From Micromonospora sp. BL4 (GTDB lineage: Bacteria; Actinomycetota; Actinomycetes; Mycobacteriales; Micromonosporaceae): 64,000 bases of DNA. Below are positions 33,756 through 42,447 of the stretch, one piece after another. How positions within the stretch are numbered: position 1 is the stretch's first letter; the number at the start of each line of letters is the position of its first letter. The stretch lies in contig NZ_RCVJ01000078.1 in NCBI RefSeq assembly GCF_003667505.1, positions 1 through 64,000 of the forward strand. The letters run 5' to 3'. The translations under genes were made by a program, and so were the position numbers. The notes beneath the pieces are model-generated. The model was not told the origin of the DNA. It was given only the letters and a program-made list of their open reading frames with translations, and did no database searches.

Positions 33756-36533
33756 TCAGGCGGGCTCCGGATTGAGGTCGGCTCCCGTCTGCAGATAGAT
33801 CAGCGCCGTCGGCGTGGGGACCTCCCAGGGTTCGTCGACGGCGATCTCCTCTCCCGGGCGGTCGAGGGCGTCGCCGATCAGGTCCTCGATCGGTGGGTAC
33901 GGATTCCCGCCGTCCCGCCAGGGACGCGGGGTCAGTGCCGGGATCTGCGAGGTTTCCAGGTACGTCCCGACGGCGTGCTCGTAGCCGGCGCGGACCGGCA
34001 CCGTCACCCGGGCGGCTCCGGCCTGCAGGAACGCCTCGTGGACGGGGTCGGAGCTGGTCCGGGTCCGGAGCGTCGCCCACCGCTCCCGGCCGGCCCACTG
34101 GTACGGGTAGAACAGGTAGACCATGTTCTCCCAGTCGAAGAGATCCTCGGCGAACTGGATCTGGTTCGCCTCCGCGTCGATCTCCAGGCGGTTGATGCGG
34201 GGGGCGTCGTCGGGCGCGAACGTCAGACTGCCGAACTGGTCGAACTCGTGGCCGAAGAGCACGCTCTGGCAGGCCCGCTTCAGTTCCAGCTGTTCGACCC
34301 GCCGGTTGACCTCTGAGGGCTGCTCCGAGCGGTACACCGCGCGGGCCAGCCGGAGGCGCTGGTCGTTCTCGTAGGCCGCCAGCTGCGCCAGATAGCTGGC
34401 GCGGATCGTCTCGTACGCGCGCAGCCGCCACGCCTCGTAGGCGGCGTCGGTGCGTTCGCAGCGCACCCGCACCACGACCGTCAGGCCGCCGCGCTGGTCG
34501 GCGCTGATCCCGACGGGCAACGACCCGGGGAGTACGTGGTCGAGGCGGACGACCATCTCGCCGTCGGTGGTGTCGTTGTCGACGACCCGGTTCTCCCCGA
34601 TCGCGATCTGTACCGCCTGCGGCGGACTGCCCTCCTCGGCGGTGTACTCGCCCTCCTCCAGACCCCACGTGGTGGTCACGTACGCCTCGGTCGCCTGGTA
34701 GCCGGTCGGCACCGTGACCTCGCCGACGTACGAGCTGTAGCCCCACTCGGGCTGGGACTTGTCGGTGGAGTTCTGCGAGTAGTCGAACGGCCGCGCCGGC
34801 GGGTCGGCGAACGTGAGGGTGGCCGACACCTCCTCCTCGGGTGGTGGTTCGACGCCGACCACGTCCCAGCGCGCGGCCTTGTCGGCGTAGTTCTCCTCGT
34901 TGAGGTCGGCGACGTCGAGGAACCAGCCGGCGGGCTTGGCGACCGCGCCCTCGTCGGTGGTCTGCTGCGCCAGGTGGACCAGCACCGCGGCCGGCTCGGG
35001 CAGGACGAACTGGAGCAGCAGCCGTTCGCCGTAGTTGTAGACCTGCGCCTGGTCGACCTTGGTCAGCCAGCGGTAGATGCCGGTGATGTTCGCCGACCCG
35101 CCGGCGTTGTCGAACCGGTGATCGTTGGTTTCGGTCACCCGCGTCGTGCTGGTGATGCTGCGGCGCTCGGAGACCTCGCTGCGCAGCAGCTCGGTGGCCC
35201 GCTCGGTCAGGGTCTTGGAGTACGAGACGGCCGAAGTCATGCTGCTGGTGGTGGTCGTGGACCGGTCGGCGTTGATGTCGACGCCGGCCTGGACCGGGCC
35301 GAATCCGCCGGAGACGCTGACCCCCAGCGACATCGAGGTGCTCTGGGTGGCGGCGGTGGTGAGCGCGCGGTCGAGGCTGTTCTGCTCGGTGGTCTCCAGC
35401 TCCTGGGTGGTCTCGGCGATCGACTGGGTCGACGTGGTGACCGACTCCCGGGTGCTGGTGTCGACCACGTGGGTGCGCCCGCGTAGCTCGCTGGCCAACA
35501 CGTTCTCGACGTGCGAGATCTCACCGAGGTCGTAGCGCAGGTGCACGGTCCGGATGACCATGAGGTCGCCACGGCCGGCGACCTGCGCCTGCGCGCTCAG
35601 CACGGGTACGCGTGGCGGAATGTGTTCGATGTCGTCGTCGATGTCGATGGGGCCGCCCTCGACCACCCGTCCCGCCGGGTCGGCCCGCCGGTCCACGCGC
35701 CGGCGCGCAGCCTCGCGTTCGCTGTCGAAGAGCTTGCGGAGGGCGCGCAGTTTGGCGGTGGCTGGCGCGCCGAGTTCGGCGGACGCACGGGACGTCGCCT
35801 CGACGGCCGGGCCGAGGTCGGCGAAACCGGCCGCCTGCACGTCGGCGAGCGTCGGATCCGGGTTACCGGTGACACGTGCCCGCGCGAGCAGCCGCCCCGC
35901 GTGCATGACCAGGTCGGCGAACTGCTGGGCCTGCCCGATGTCGACGTCGGCCTGCGGGGCCGGCTTCGGTGCGGGCGGAAGTTCCAGGTCGCGGCCGCTG
36001 ATCAGCCGGCGGACCCGGCAGGTGTCCTCGGCGTCGCTCTGGGCGAGGCGGATCAGCGTGATGCCGCGCAGCAGGCGCACGAGGACGGTCGACGCCGCAC
36101 CGCGCGGGCGGCCCAGGAACCGGCCCAGCGCCGCCATGTCGACGGTCCAGCGGGTGAGGGCCGCGACCGTGCCGACGAACTGTTCCGACGTCATCTGCCG
36201 CTCGGCCGCCCACTCATCGACGACGCGGCGCAGCTTGCCGACGGTGAGGTGCGAGTCGACAGCGGCGCGCCGCAGCAGCGTCAGGGCCAGCCGCCCGAGG
36301 TCCTCGAGACGGTCGTCCTGTTCCTTGCGCCGGGCGGCGTACAGTGCCTGGGCCTGCTCGACGTCGCGGTTGGCCAGCGCGTTCCGGACCTGCGGCGACC
36401 AGTCGTCGCGGAAGTCGAGGACCGGCCCGACGATCTTCGGTCCGGTGGAGCAACTGTCGCCCTCGGTGGCCGCGGGGTCGCCCGCGCGGCACAGCTGCAC
36501 GAAGCGGAGCGTGGCCTCTGGTGTTGCCGGCAT
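33756..36533 (-). CDS. Large uncharacterised protein, last gene of three-gene operon
   Basis: A 925-residue protein with no catalytic motif I recognise. Residues 1-300 are mainly helical. Residues 310-350 lead into a Ser/Thr-rich region (about 355-470) of alternating polar and small hydrophobic residues, including SLGVSVSGGFGPVQAGVDIN, flanked by Thr/Glu-rich helical stretches. A conserved-looking block follows (NITGIYRWLTKVDQAQVYNY near 482-501), then beta-rich segments (560-690) and a C-terminal helical part with WENMVYLFYPYQW near 801-813. I recall similar unannotated large proteins in unrelated bacteria, but no function. The ATG at 36533 is 14 nt after the previous gene. Confidence 0.85.
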   Translation of the reverse strand: MPATPEATLRFVQLCRAGDPAATEGDSCSTGPKIVGPVLDFRDDWSPQVRNALANRDVEQAQALYAARRKEQDDRLEDLGRLALTLLRRAAVDSHLTVGKLRRVVDEWAAERQMTSEQFVGTVAALTRWTVDMAALGRFLGRPRGAASTVLVRLLRGITLIRLAQSDAEDTCRVRRLISGRDLELPPAPKPAPQADVDIGQAQQFADLVMHAGRLLARARVTGNPDPTLADVQAAGFADLGPAVEATSRASAELGAPATAKLRALRKLFDSEREAARRRVDRRADPAGRVVEGGPIDIDDDIEHIPPRVPVLSAQAQVAGRGDLMVIRTVHLRYDLGEISHVENVLASELRGRTHVVDTSTRESVTTSTQSIAETTQELETTEQNSLDRALTTAATQSTSMSLGVSVSGGFGPVQAGVDINADRSTTTTSSMTSAVSYSKTLTERATELLRSEVSERRSITSTTRVTETNDHRFDNAGGSANITGIYRWLTKVDQAQVYNYGERLLLQFVLPEPAAVLVHLAQQTTDEGAVAKPAGWFLDVADLNEENYADKAARWDVVGVEPPPEEEVSATLTFADPPARPFDYSQNSTDKSQPEWGYSSYVGEVTVPTGYQATEAYVTTTWGLEEGEYTAEEGSPPQAVQIAIGENRVVDNDTTDGEMVVRLDHVLPGSLPVGISADQRGGLTVVVRVRCERTDAAYEAWRLRAYETIRASYLAQLAAYENDQRLRLARAVYRSEQPSEVNRRVEQLELKRACQSVLFGHEFDQFGSLTFAPDDAPRINRLEIDAEANQIQFAEDLFDWENMVYLFYPYQWAGRERWATLRTRTSSDPVHEAFLQAGAARVTVPVRAGYEHAVGTYLETSQIPALTPRPWRDGGNPYPPIEDLIGDALDRPGEEIAVDEPWEVPTPTALIYLQTGADLNPEPA

Positions 36534-36547
36534 GGCCGATCCTCCAG

Positions 36548-38113
36548 TCAGAGTTGAGGCAGGTGCAGCGCGGTCGGCATGCCGTAGCCGTCGACCTGGC
36601 CGTTGAGCCGTTGTGCGAGCCGGTTCCAGGCCGCGGCCGCCTCGGGTGTCGAGGCCAGCGCCGCCTGCCATTCGTCGTCCTGGAGGGCCGCCATGAGTTC
36701 GGCGAGGGTCCGTTGGTCGAACGCGATGACCGGCTCGGTCGCCCGGGCGATGTCGGTCAACGGGAAGGGCTCCATGGTCGCGCCGGACGGAAGCAGAAAG
36801 TCCTGTGCGCGCGCCGCATAGTCGTAGGCGTCTTCTTCCGCCACGGTCGGGACCACGCGGTTGCCCCAGCGGTCGAGCCGGGTGCTGCCGCCCATCATCC
36901 GCCCGGCGTAGACGTCGGTCAGTGCGTGGTCCCGTGGGGAGAGCAGGTGCAGGTTGCCCGGCTCGCTCGCCCCGGTCAGCATGGACAGCCGGCTGCTCCA
37001 GAAGTCCTCGTCGAGCTTCCTGCGCAACGTCCGGACCCAACGCTGCATCTCCCTGATGAACCGCTGGGGCCTCGCGTGCTCCCATTCGTAGACGCGGATG
37101 GCCACGTTGCGCGCCGACGGAAGTCGCATGGCGGTCTCGAACAGCTCGTCCCGGGACAGTCGGTAGTACGGATCGCGGCCGTAGCGGCTGCGCAGGTCCG
37201 ACGGATCTCCGCGCGGGCGGGTGGCGCTGCGGCCGTGGTGGTCCCACAACCGCTGGAGCTCGGCGTTGTCGACGGTCAGGATCCGCTCGTCCTCCAACCG
37301 GGCCGCGAGTTCCCACCGGGCCTGCTCGGCGGTCCGGACGCTGGGCGGACCCGGCTCGAACGAGAAGCGGTAGATCGGGCCGTCCCCGGTCGAGATCATG
37401 TGCGCGATCTGCACCTCGGACATCAGCAGATCGGGGTCGTAGTCCCAGGCGTGCAGCTCGTCGGAGCTGCGCACGTGCAGCTCGCGGAACAGGTCCGGAC
37501 CCCGCGCGGTCAGCGGGATCTCCCGGTCCCAGACCCGCGACGCCAGCACCATGCCGATCGAGCGGTGGCCGCGGGCCGTGACCACGCCACCGTAGGCGGG
37601 GTAACGCGGGTCCGGGCCGACCGGAGCGTTCATCGGCGTGACGTTCAGGTCGTCGGGCAACTCGACGTGAAAACCCTCGTGGTATCGGTAGGAGCCGTAG
37701 GACACGCCGCCGTCGAACGGCGACGGGGCCGTCCTGAAGCTGGCGTAGGCGCGTCGCAGCGCGTCGACGTAGCGCGCGGGATCCGATGTGCGCAGCAGCG
37801 TCGCGGACGCCTCGCCGAGCATCGCGTCGACGACACCGCGCAGCAGCGAGCCGTGGTCTCCGCTGGCCAGGAACCCCTCCATCGTCAAGGTCGGGACGTC
37901 GCGGCGCGCCGCCTCGAAGGCGTGCTGCAGGAAGCCGGACCGGAGGCAGACGCCAGAGGGGTCGATGAGCTGCTCGGGGTCGCGCAGAAAGGCGGGCGCG
38001 GCGATGTCCGGCCGCAGGAGCGCCCGGGCCTGTGGGGTCATGCGCTGGAGCTGGCCCAGCAGCGCGAGCCGCTCCGGTATGGACGGGCCGACGCCGGCCG
38101 GCGGGCGCGTCAT
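36548..38113 (-). CDS. Uncharacterised 521-aa protein, middle gene of the operon
   Basis: A 521-residue protein with no recognised domain, no signal peptide and no membrane helix. It has a Tyr/His/Gly-rich segment near residues 137-155 (GGVSYGSYRYHEGFHVELPD) and many Trp/Arg/Asp residues in the second half (HARPQRFIREMQRWVRTLRR). The overall composition is that of a soluble structural or binding protein. Its ATG overlaps the stop of the upstream 560-aa gene by 4 nt, so the two are translationally coupled, and the 925-aa gene follows 14 nt later. Base composition matches the chromosome, so there is no sign of recent transfer. Confidence 0.8.
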   Translation of the reverse strand: MTRPPAGVGPSIPERLALLGQLQRMTPQARALLRPDIAAPAFLRDPEQLIDPSGVCLRSGFLQHAFEAARRDVPTLTMEGFLASGDHGSLLRGVVDAMLGEASATLLRTSDPARYVDALRRAYASFRTAPSPFDGGVSYGSYRYHEGFHVELPDDLNVTPMNAPVGPDPRYPAYGGVVTARGHRSIGMVLASRVWDREIPLTARGPDLFRELHVRSSDELHAWDYDPDLLMSEVQIAHMISTGDGPIYRFSFEPGPPSVRTAEQARWELAARLEDERILTVDNAELQRLWDHHGRSATRPRGDPSDLRSRYGRDPYYRLSRDELFETAMRLPSARNVAIRVYEWEHARPQRFIREMQRWVRTLRRKLDEDFWSSRLSMLTGASEPGNLHLLSPRDHALTDVYAGRMMGGSTRLDRWGNRVVPTVAEEDAYDYAARAQDFLLPSGATMEPFPLTDIARATEPVIAFDQRTLAELMAALQDDEWQAALASTPEAAAAWNRLAQRLNGQVDGYGMPTALHLPQL

Positions 38114-39792
38114 CGCTGGCCGCCCTCGACGCGTTCGATCAGCGAACGGGCCAGCGCCGCGTCGTCGGGCACCGTGGCCTCCGCCGCCTCCCGCAGGCGC
38201 CGCGTGGGATCGTCGCCGAGGGTGGTGACCCGCCGGCCCGAGGCGAGCAGCGAGCCGACCACCCGTTCGGCGACCTCGGGAACGAGCACCCCGCCGAGGG
38301 TGACCGCGGCTTCGAGGCCGCTCATCGGCTCGCCGTAGAGGTTCTCCCCGGTCAGCACGTACGACGCGACGCTGCCCAGGTCGCGTAGGTCGTACCCGGC
38401 CTGCAGGGGTGGGAACGGAACGAACTCGCCGAGCGTGACGACGATGTGGAGGATCTCCTCGATCGTCGCCGGCCGTGCCTCCAGGAGGCCCTCGGTGTCG
38501 ACCTCGCCGTCGGCGATCATCAACGGCACGTCGTCGAAGTGGGGGACGACCTTCTCGCGGTACTGGACGATGCCGGCGATGTCCGACTCACCGGTGGCGC
38601 CGAGGGGCAGGTCCAGGACGACCCGCACGTTCGTGGTGCGGACCACGGTCAACCGGAAGCACGGTGCGAAGGTCGCGGTCTCGTCCGGCGGTTCGGCCGA
38701 CGGGTCGCCGTCCGGATCCAGATAGTCGAGTCGATAGGCGAAGCGGTCCTTTCCGCTCGCCGGATCGAGGCGGATGCGGATCGGCACCGGCGCCGTCTCC
38801 GGCAGCCCGCCGAGCCACTGGACGTAGGTGTCGAGCAGGCTCATCAGGATCGCGAACACGGCGTCGTCGACGATTTTCGCCGCCTCGACCAGCCAGGTGG
38901 GCTGCCAGCTCCACGGGGTTCCCCGAGGTGGCCGGCGCAGGTCGGGCTTCAGCAGCACCAGGTCGACGCCGTCCGGGCGGGTCTCCTGCACCGCCACGGG
39001 TCGCGGCTCGCCGAGGGCCCGGCTCATGGCCACGGCGTTCGCGACGATGTCCGGCTCCGCCAGCGGTACGGGGCGCAGCGGCGCGCCGAGCGGCGGCAGC
39101 GTCATCGGATGTCGATGCCGCTCGAACTCGAAGCGGAGCGCCTGATCGCAGGTGACGGTGCCCTCGCCCGGTTGGTGGGCCGCCCGGACGACGCTCAGGG
39201 CGGTGGCGCTCAGCAGGGGCCGCTGCTCGAAGGTGACGCCGGGTGCCGCGGCGACCCGCAGCGACATCGCACTCCAGTGGAAGATCACCGACGGGTCGGT
39301 CACCGGGTCGGTGCCCGGCGGCGTGTCGGTGATGGCGAAGCCGTGCGCGGGCGCGAACGCGTAGCCGAAGGCGAGCGGCTCGTACTCGATCGGCTCGCGG
39401 CCCGGCGCGGGCGTGACGCTCTGGGCCGCGTCCCGGATCCGGTGGTCGACGGTCAGGTCGAAGGCGAGCGGGAGTGCGGTCGCGAAGTCCAGCACGGTCG
39501 TGGCGGAGGCGCCGAGCGGTCGGCCCAGCGCGGCGGCCGTCGCCACCTCGTAGTACCAGCCGGGCAGGTAGACGATGGAGAGGTTGTCAGGGCCGAGATA
39601 TCGCACGTGCAGCACGTTGCTCATGGCGTCGACGCAGACGAACACCGGACTGACCGGCGACCCGCGGCACAGCTCCACCCACCGCCCGCCGACGTGGTCC
39701 GGAGCGTCCACCGCCAGCCAGACATCCGCCAGCAGGCCACTCAGGTGCCGTACCGCGTCACCGGCGGCCGCGAGGTTGGCGGTGTCTCCCAT
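38110..39792 (-). CDS. Uncharacterised 560-aa protein, first gene of the operon
   Basis: A 560-residue protein without signal peptide. The first 300 residues are beta-rich, with WLAVDAPDHVGGRWVEL near the start. Near the C-terminus (about residues 452-505) the segment LTGENLYGEPMSGLEAAVTL resembles the Gly/Thr pre-toxin (PT-TG) modules found before toxin domains in polymorphic toxins; only about 55 residues follow it. That resemblance is from memory of the motif and needs a profile search. The ATG at 39792 has no ribosome site but lies 6 nt after a TAGCCT -10 box, giving the operon its own leaderless promoter. Confidence 0.8.
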   Translation of the reverse strand: MGDTANLAAAGDAVRHLSGLLADVWLAVDAPDHVGGRWVELCRGSPVSPVFVCVDAMSNVLHVRYLGPDNLSIVYLPGWYYEVATAAALGRPLGASATTVLDFATALPLAFDLTVDHRIRDAAQSVTPAPGREPIEYEPLAFGYAFAPAHGFAITDTPPGTDPVTDPSVIFHWSAMSLRVAAAPGVTFEQRPLLSATALSVVRAAHQPGEGTVTCDQALRFEFERHRHPMTLPPLGAPLRPVPLAEPDIVANAVAMSRALGEPRPVAVQETRPDGVDLVLLKPDLRRPPRGTPWSWQPTWLVEAAKIVDDAVFAILMSLLDTYVQWLGGLPETAPVPIRIRLDPASGKDRFAYRLDYLDPDGDPSAEPPDETATFAPCFRLTVVRTTNVRVVLDLPLGATGESDIAGIVQYREKVVPHFDDVPLMIADGEVDTEGLLEARPATIEEILHIVVTLGEFVPFPPLQAGYDLRDLGSVASYVLTGENLYGEPMSGLEAAVTLGGVLVPEVAERVVGSLLASGRRVTTLGDDPTRRLREAAEATVPDDAALARSLIERVEGGQR

Positions 39793-39798
39793 GCCGGG

Positions 39799-39804
39799 AG
39801 GCTA
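39799..39804 (-). promoter_or_regulatory. Leaderless -10 box for the three-gene operon
   Basis: TAGCCT on the minus strand, 6 nt before the ATG at 39792. It implies the operon is not simply read through from the upstream ArsR gene. Confidence 0.55.
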
Positions 39805-39904
39805 GCCGCGAAGCGCCGCCAGCACTGTCGCCCAGGTGCCAGTGGCGGCCCGGTCCACTTTCCGCACGGAAGCCGGGCCGATCAGCGTCGGTTGACTTCC
39901 CCGC

Positions 39905-40291
39905 TCAGCGGGTCCTCTTCGTCGGCCGCTTGCGGGGCGGCGTCAGCAGGTCGGCGATCGTGGCGATCGCGGACGGCACCAGGCGGTAGTACGCCCAGAC
40001 GCCGCGCTTCTCGCGCTCCAGCAGGCCAGCTTCGGTGAGGATCCTGAGGTGATGACTCACGGTCGGCTGGGAGAGCCCAAGCGGCGCGGTGAGGTCACTC
40101 ACCGACGCCTCGCCCTCCGGAGCGGACTGGATCAGACTGAGCAGTCGCAGCCGGGCCGGATCGGCGAATGCCTTCAGCACCCCCGCCAGCCGCTCGGCAT
40201 CGGCGCGCTTGATCGGCTCGCCGCCCAGCGGCGAGATAGCCGGCATAGCAGTAGTTTTCGCAGCTCCCACGCCTCCCATCGTTACATCCAC
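39905..40291 (-). CDS. ArsR-family transcriptional regulator
   Basis: A winged-helix repressor of up to 128 residues: AERLAGVLKAFADPARLRLL and TAPLGLSQPTVSHHLRILTE are the family helices. The metal-binding CxC motif of arsenic sensors is absent, so the ligand is unclear. The start is uncertain: GTG 40291 is the longest, ATG 40279 and ATG 40246 (MPAISPLGGEP) are alternatives, and conservation clearly begins near PIKRADAERL. It lies 112 nt upstream of the uncharacterised operon on the same strand and could regulate it, though that operon has its own promoter. Confidence 0.88.
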   Translation of the reverse strand: MDVTMGGVGAAKTTAMPAISPLGGEPIKRADAERLAGVLKAFADPARLRLLSLIQSAPEGEASVSDLTAPLGLSQPTVSHHLRILTEAGLLEREKRGVWAYYRLVPSAIATIADLLTPPRKRPTKRTR

Positions 40292-40361
40292 ATCATCGAT
40301 AGGACGGTGGAACCGGGACAGTCCCCCGATGGCGACAGCACGGACGGGCGCCCTCGCGGGC

Positions 40362-40793
40362 CTACGGCGTGGTGCCGCTGTCGTACGCGGTCTGGTGGCG
40401 GCGGATCTCGGCGTGGTGGTCGGCGGACCAGTCCGCCAGGGCCAGGACGATGGACAGCAGCGAGGTGCCGAGGTCGGTGAGGGCGTACTCGACGCGGGGC
40501 GGGACTTCGGGGTAGGAGGTCCGGCTGACGAGCCCGGTGCGCTGCAGGTGCTTCAGGGTCAGGGTGAGCATGCGCTGGGAGATGCCGGGGATGGCGTCAG
40601 CCAGATGCGAGTAGCGGGTGGGGCCGTCGGCGAGGGTGCCGATGATCAGCACGCTCCACTTGTCGCCGACGAGGTCCAGGACCTCACGGATGAAGTCGGC
40701 GTCCTCGTCCTTCCAGTGCGCGCAGGGCCCCGGTGCCTTCCGGACGTTCGCCCGGACGTTGGTTCGTCTCCGTCGAAGATCGTCTGCGCTCAT
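40362..40793 (-). CDS. HxlR-family transcriptional regulator
   Basis: A 143-residue HxlR winged-helix protein: LDLVGDKWSVLIIGTLADGP and ISQRMLTLTLKHLQRTGLVS are diagnostic. Cys23 lies in the usual N-terminal position of redox-sensing members (APGPCAHWKDED). It is divergent from the FrnE-like gene over a region with a palindrome, so thiol-stress control of that gene is plausible. Confidence 0.92.
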   Translation of the reverse strand: MSADDLRRRRTNVRANVRKAPGPCAHWKDEDADFIREVLDLVGDKWSVLIIGTLADGPTRYSHLADAIPGISQRMLTLTLKHLQRTGLVSRTSYPEVPPRVEYALTDLGTSLLSIVLALADWSADHHAEIRRHQTAYDSGTTP

Positions 40794-40824
40794 CGCCGCC
40801 GCCTGTCCGTCGCCCGATCGCTAC

Positions 40825-40838
40825 GCACATGAATGTGC
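40825..40838. promoter_or_regulatory. Palindrome, candidate HxlR operator
   Basis: GCACATGAATGTGC: perfect 6-bp arms around a 2-nt centre, between the divergent HxlR and DsbA-family genes, just upstream of a TACTAA -10-like element at 40856. Confidence 0.6.
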
Positions 40839-40908
40839 CTTTTGTGGCTCTCCGATACTAATGCATCATGGGGCTACGAACAGGAAGTAAGAATCGAGGG
40901 GGAGCGCA

Positions 40909-41628
40909 ATGAAGATCGAGTTCTGGTCGGACATCGTCTGCCCGTACTGCGGATTGATGGATCACCGGCTGCACCTGGCGCTGGACCGGTTCGAGCACGG
41001 CGACGACGTGCAGGTGATCCACCGGTCCTTCCAGCTGCACCCTGACCTGCCGCGTGCGGGTGTCAGTCAGGTGAAGCTGATCGAGATGGCCGGGGCGCCC
41101 ACGACGACCGTGGACCGGGTCCTGCGGCCGATCGAGCGAGCCGCCGAGGCGGAGGGCCTGACGCCCTACCGGGCGGTCGACCGCACGCTCGGCCCGACCG
41201 ACTTCGCCCACGAGCTGCTCGCCTACGCGGCGGACCAGGGCCGTGGTAACGAGACCTGGACGGCGATGTTCCGCGCGCACTTCGGGCAGGCCCGAAAGCT
41301 GTGGACGGCCGGGGAGGTTCTCGACTTCGCCGGCGAGGTGGGCCTGGACCGCGCCGGGGCCGCCGAGGCCCTGCGAAGCCGCCGCTACCGGACCCGCGTG
41401 GCGGCTGACCAGCGCGAGGCCGAGCGCCTCGGCGCCCGGGGCGCGCCGTTCCTCGTGTTCGACGGCCGCTTCGCCGTCCCCGGTGCCATCGGCACCGACG
41501 ACCTGCTGGCGGTGATCAGCAAGGCGTGGGCCGAAGGCCACGCCAGCCTGCGGCCGCTTCCGGTCGTCACCGACGCCGAGGGTCTGTGCGCCCCGGACGG
41601 CTGCGCGGTGCCCGACCGCACCATCTGA
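40909..41628 (+). CDS. DsbA-family thiol oxidoreductase (FrnE-like)
   Basis: A 239-residue cytoplasmic thioredoxin-fold protein. The N-terminal active site is CPYC (Cys11, Cys14) and the cis-Pro loop is GAPFLVFDG. A second cysteine pair, Cys227 and Cys232 (LCAPDGCAV), is found at the C-terminus; FrnE of Deinococcus likewise has an extra C-terminal pair. It may act as a disulfide isomerase under oxidative stress. A GAGGGGGAG ribosome site precedes the ATG. The neighbouring HxlR protein probably controls it. Confidence 0.92.
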   Translation: MKIEFWSDIVCPYCGLMDHRLHLALDRFEHGDDVQVIHRSFQLHPDLPRAGVSQVKLIEMAGAPTTTVDRVLRPIERAAEAEGLTPYRAVDRTLGPTDFAHELLAYAADQGRGNETWTAMFRAHFGQARKLWTAGEVLDFAGEVGLDRAGAAEALRSRRYRTRVAADQREAERLGARGAPFLVFDGRFAVPGAIGTDDLLAVISKAWAEGHASLRPLPVVTDAEGLCAPDGCAVPDRTI

Positions 41629-41907
41629 CAATGCCCGCTCTCGGGGCTGCCGGGCCCGCCCGCCACGCTCGGCGGTGGTGACTGTGGTGGGCGGTATACC
41701 GGTGAGTCTTAAATATGCCCCTGAGGTACAGCGCTCGTTGGCAACCCCGTCCGGGATCGCCCCGCTCGACCACGTCCGCCGCAGGGCCGGCGGATCGGGT
41801 GACGTCACTGAAGGTGACTGTCTGATTGCTGATCGCGCCGCTCGGGCTCGGGTCCTAACGTGATCGCCGCACCGCGCAGCGACCACCGGCCCGGAGACAC
41901 GATCGTC

Positions 41908-42447
41908 ATGAGCCCGACCAGGCAGGCCGCCAGCGGCGGTGCGGAGGAGGACCTCGTCCGGCTGGCGATCCGGGCGGTGGCTCCGGAGGAGGAGCCGCTG
42001 CTGGTATTCCTGCAACCGGCGTACCAGCGTCGGCCGTGGCGGTGGCGCGAGGACCCGCGTGCTCTTCTGCGGGTGGGCGGCGGCGAGGCCGGTGGCGGGG
42101 GCTTCGCGGAGACCGTCGAGCCGCTGCTGCCGTACGTGATGGTGCTGACCGGCGTCGCCCTCGCCGGGTTGCGCGACGCGGTCCAGGCACAGGCCACCGA
42201 TGCGATGCGCGGGGGATTGCGCCGGCTCGGCCGGCGGTGGTGGACCCGCCGCTCGGGCGAGGTGCCGCCCCGGACGGTGCGGCTGCGCCCCGGTCAGGTG
42301 CTACGTATCGAGGAGGCGGTCACGGCCGCGGCCCGCGACCCGCGCTGGGCGCTCACCGAGGACCAGGTCGCGGTGCTGCGCGACGCGGTGCGCGAGGCGT
42401 TCGTCGCCCGGTTCGGGATGGACGCCGGGAACATCGACGGTGAGTGA
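41908..42447 (+). CDS. Hypothetical protein preceding the M48 peptidase
   Basis: A 179-residue Arg/Ala-rich protein without a known domain. One moderately hydrophobic segment (about residues 74-92, LLPYVMVLTGVALAGLRDAV) could be a membrane helix; the C-terminus is helical and basic. The gene overlaps the peptidase gene by 8 nt, so they are coupled and the product may assist or be processed by the peptidase (inference). The ATG at 41908 follows a GGAGAC site; a GTG at 41860 is the alternative. Upstream, 41629-41907 holds a 10-bp palindrome (41692-41701) and nothing else recognisable. Confidence 0.75.
   Translation: MSPTRQAASGGAEEDLVRLAIRAVAPEEEPLLVFLQPAYQRRPWRWREDPRALLRVGGGEAGGGGFAETVEPLLPYVMVLTGVALAGLRDAVQAQATDAMRGGLRRLGRRWWTRRSGEVPPRTVRLRPGQVLRIEEAVTAAARDPRWALTEDQVAVLRDAVREAFVARFGMDAGNIDGE

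Noticed and set aside
41692-41701. CGGTATACCG palindrome as an operator.
   Set aside because: It is short and more than 200 nt from the next start, so evidence is insufficient.
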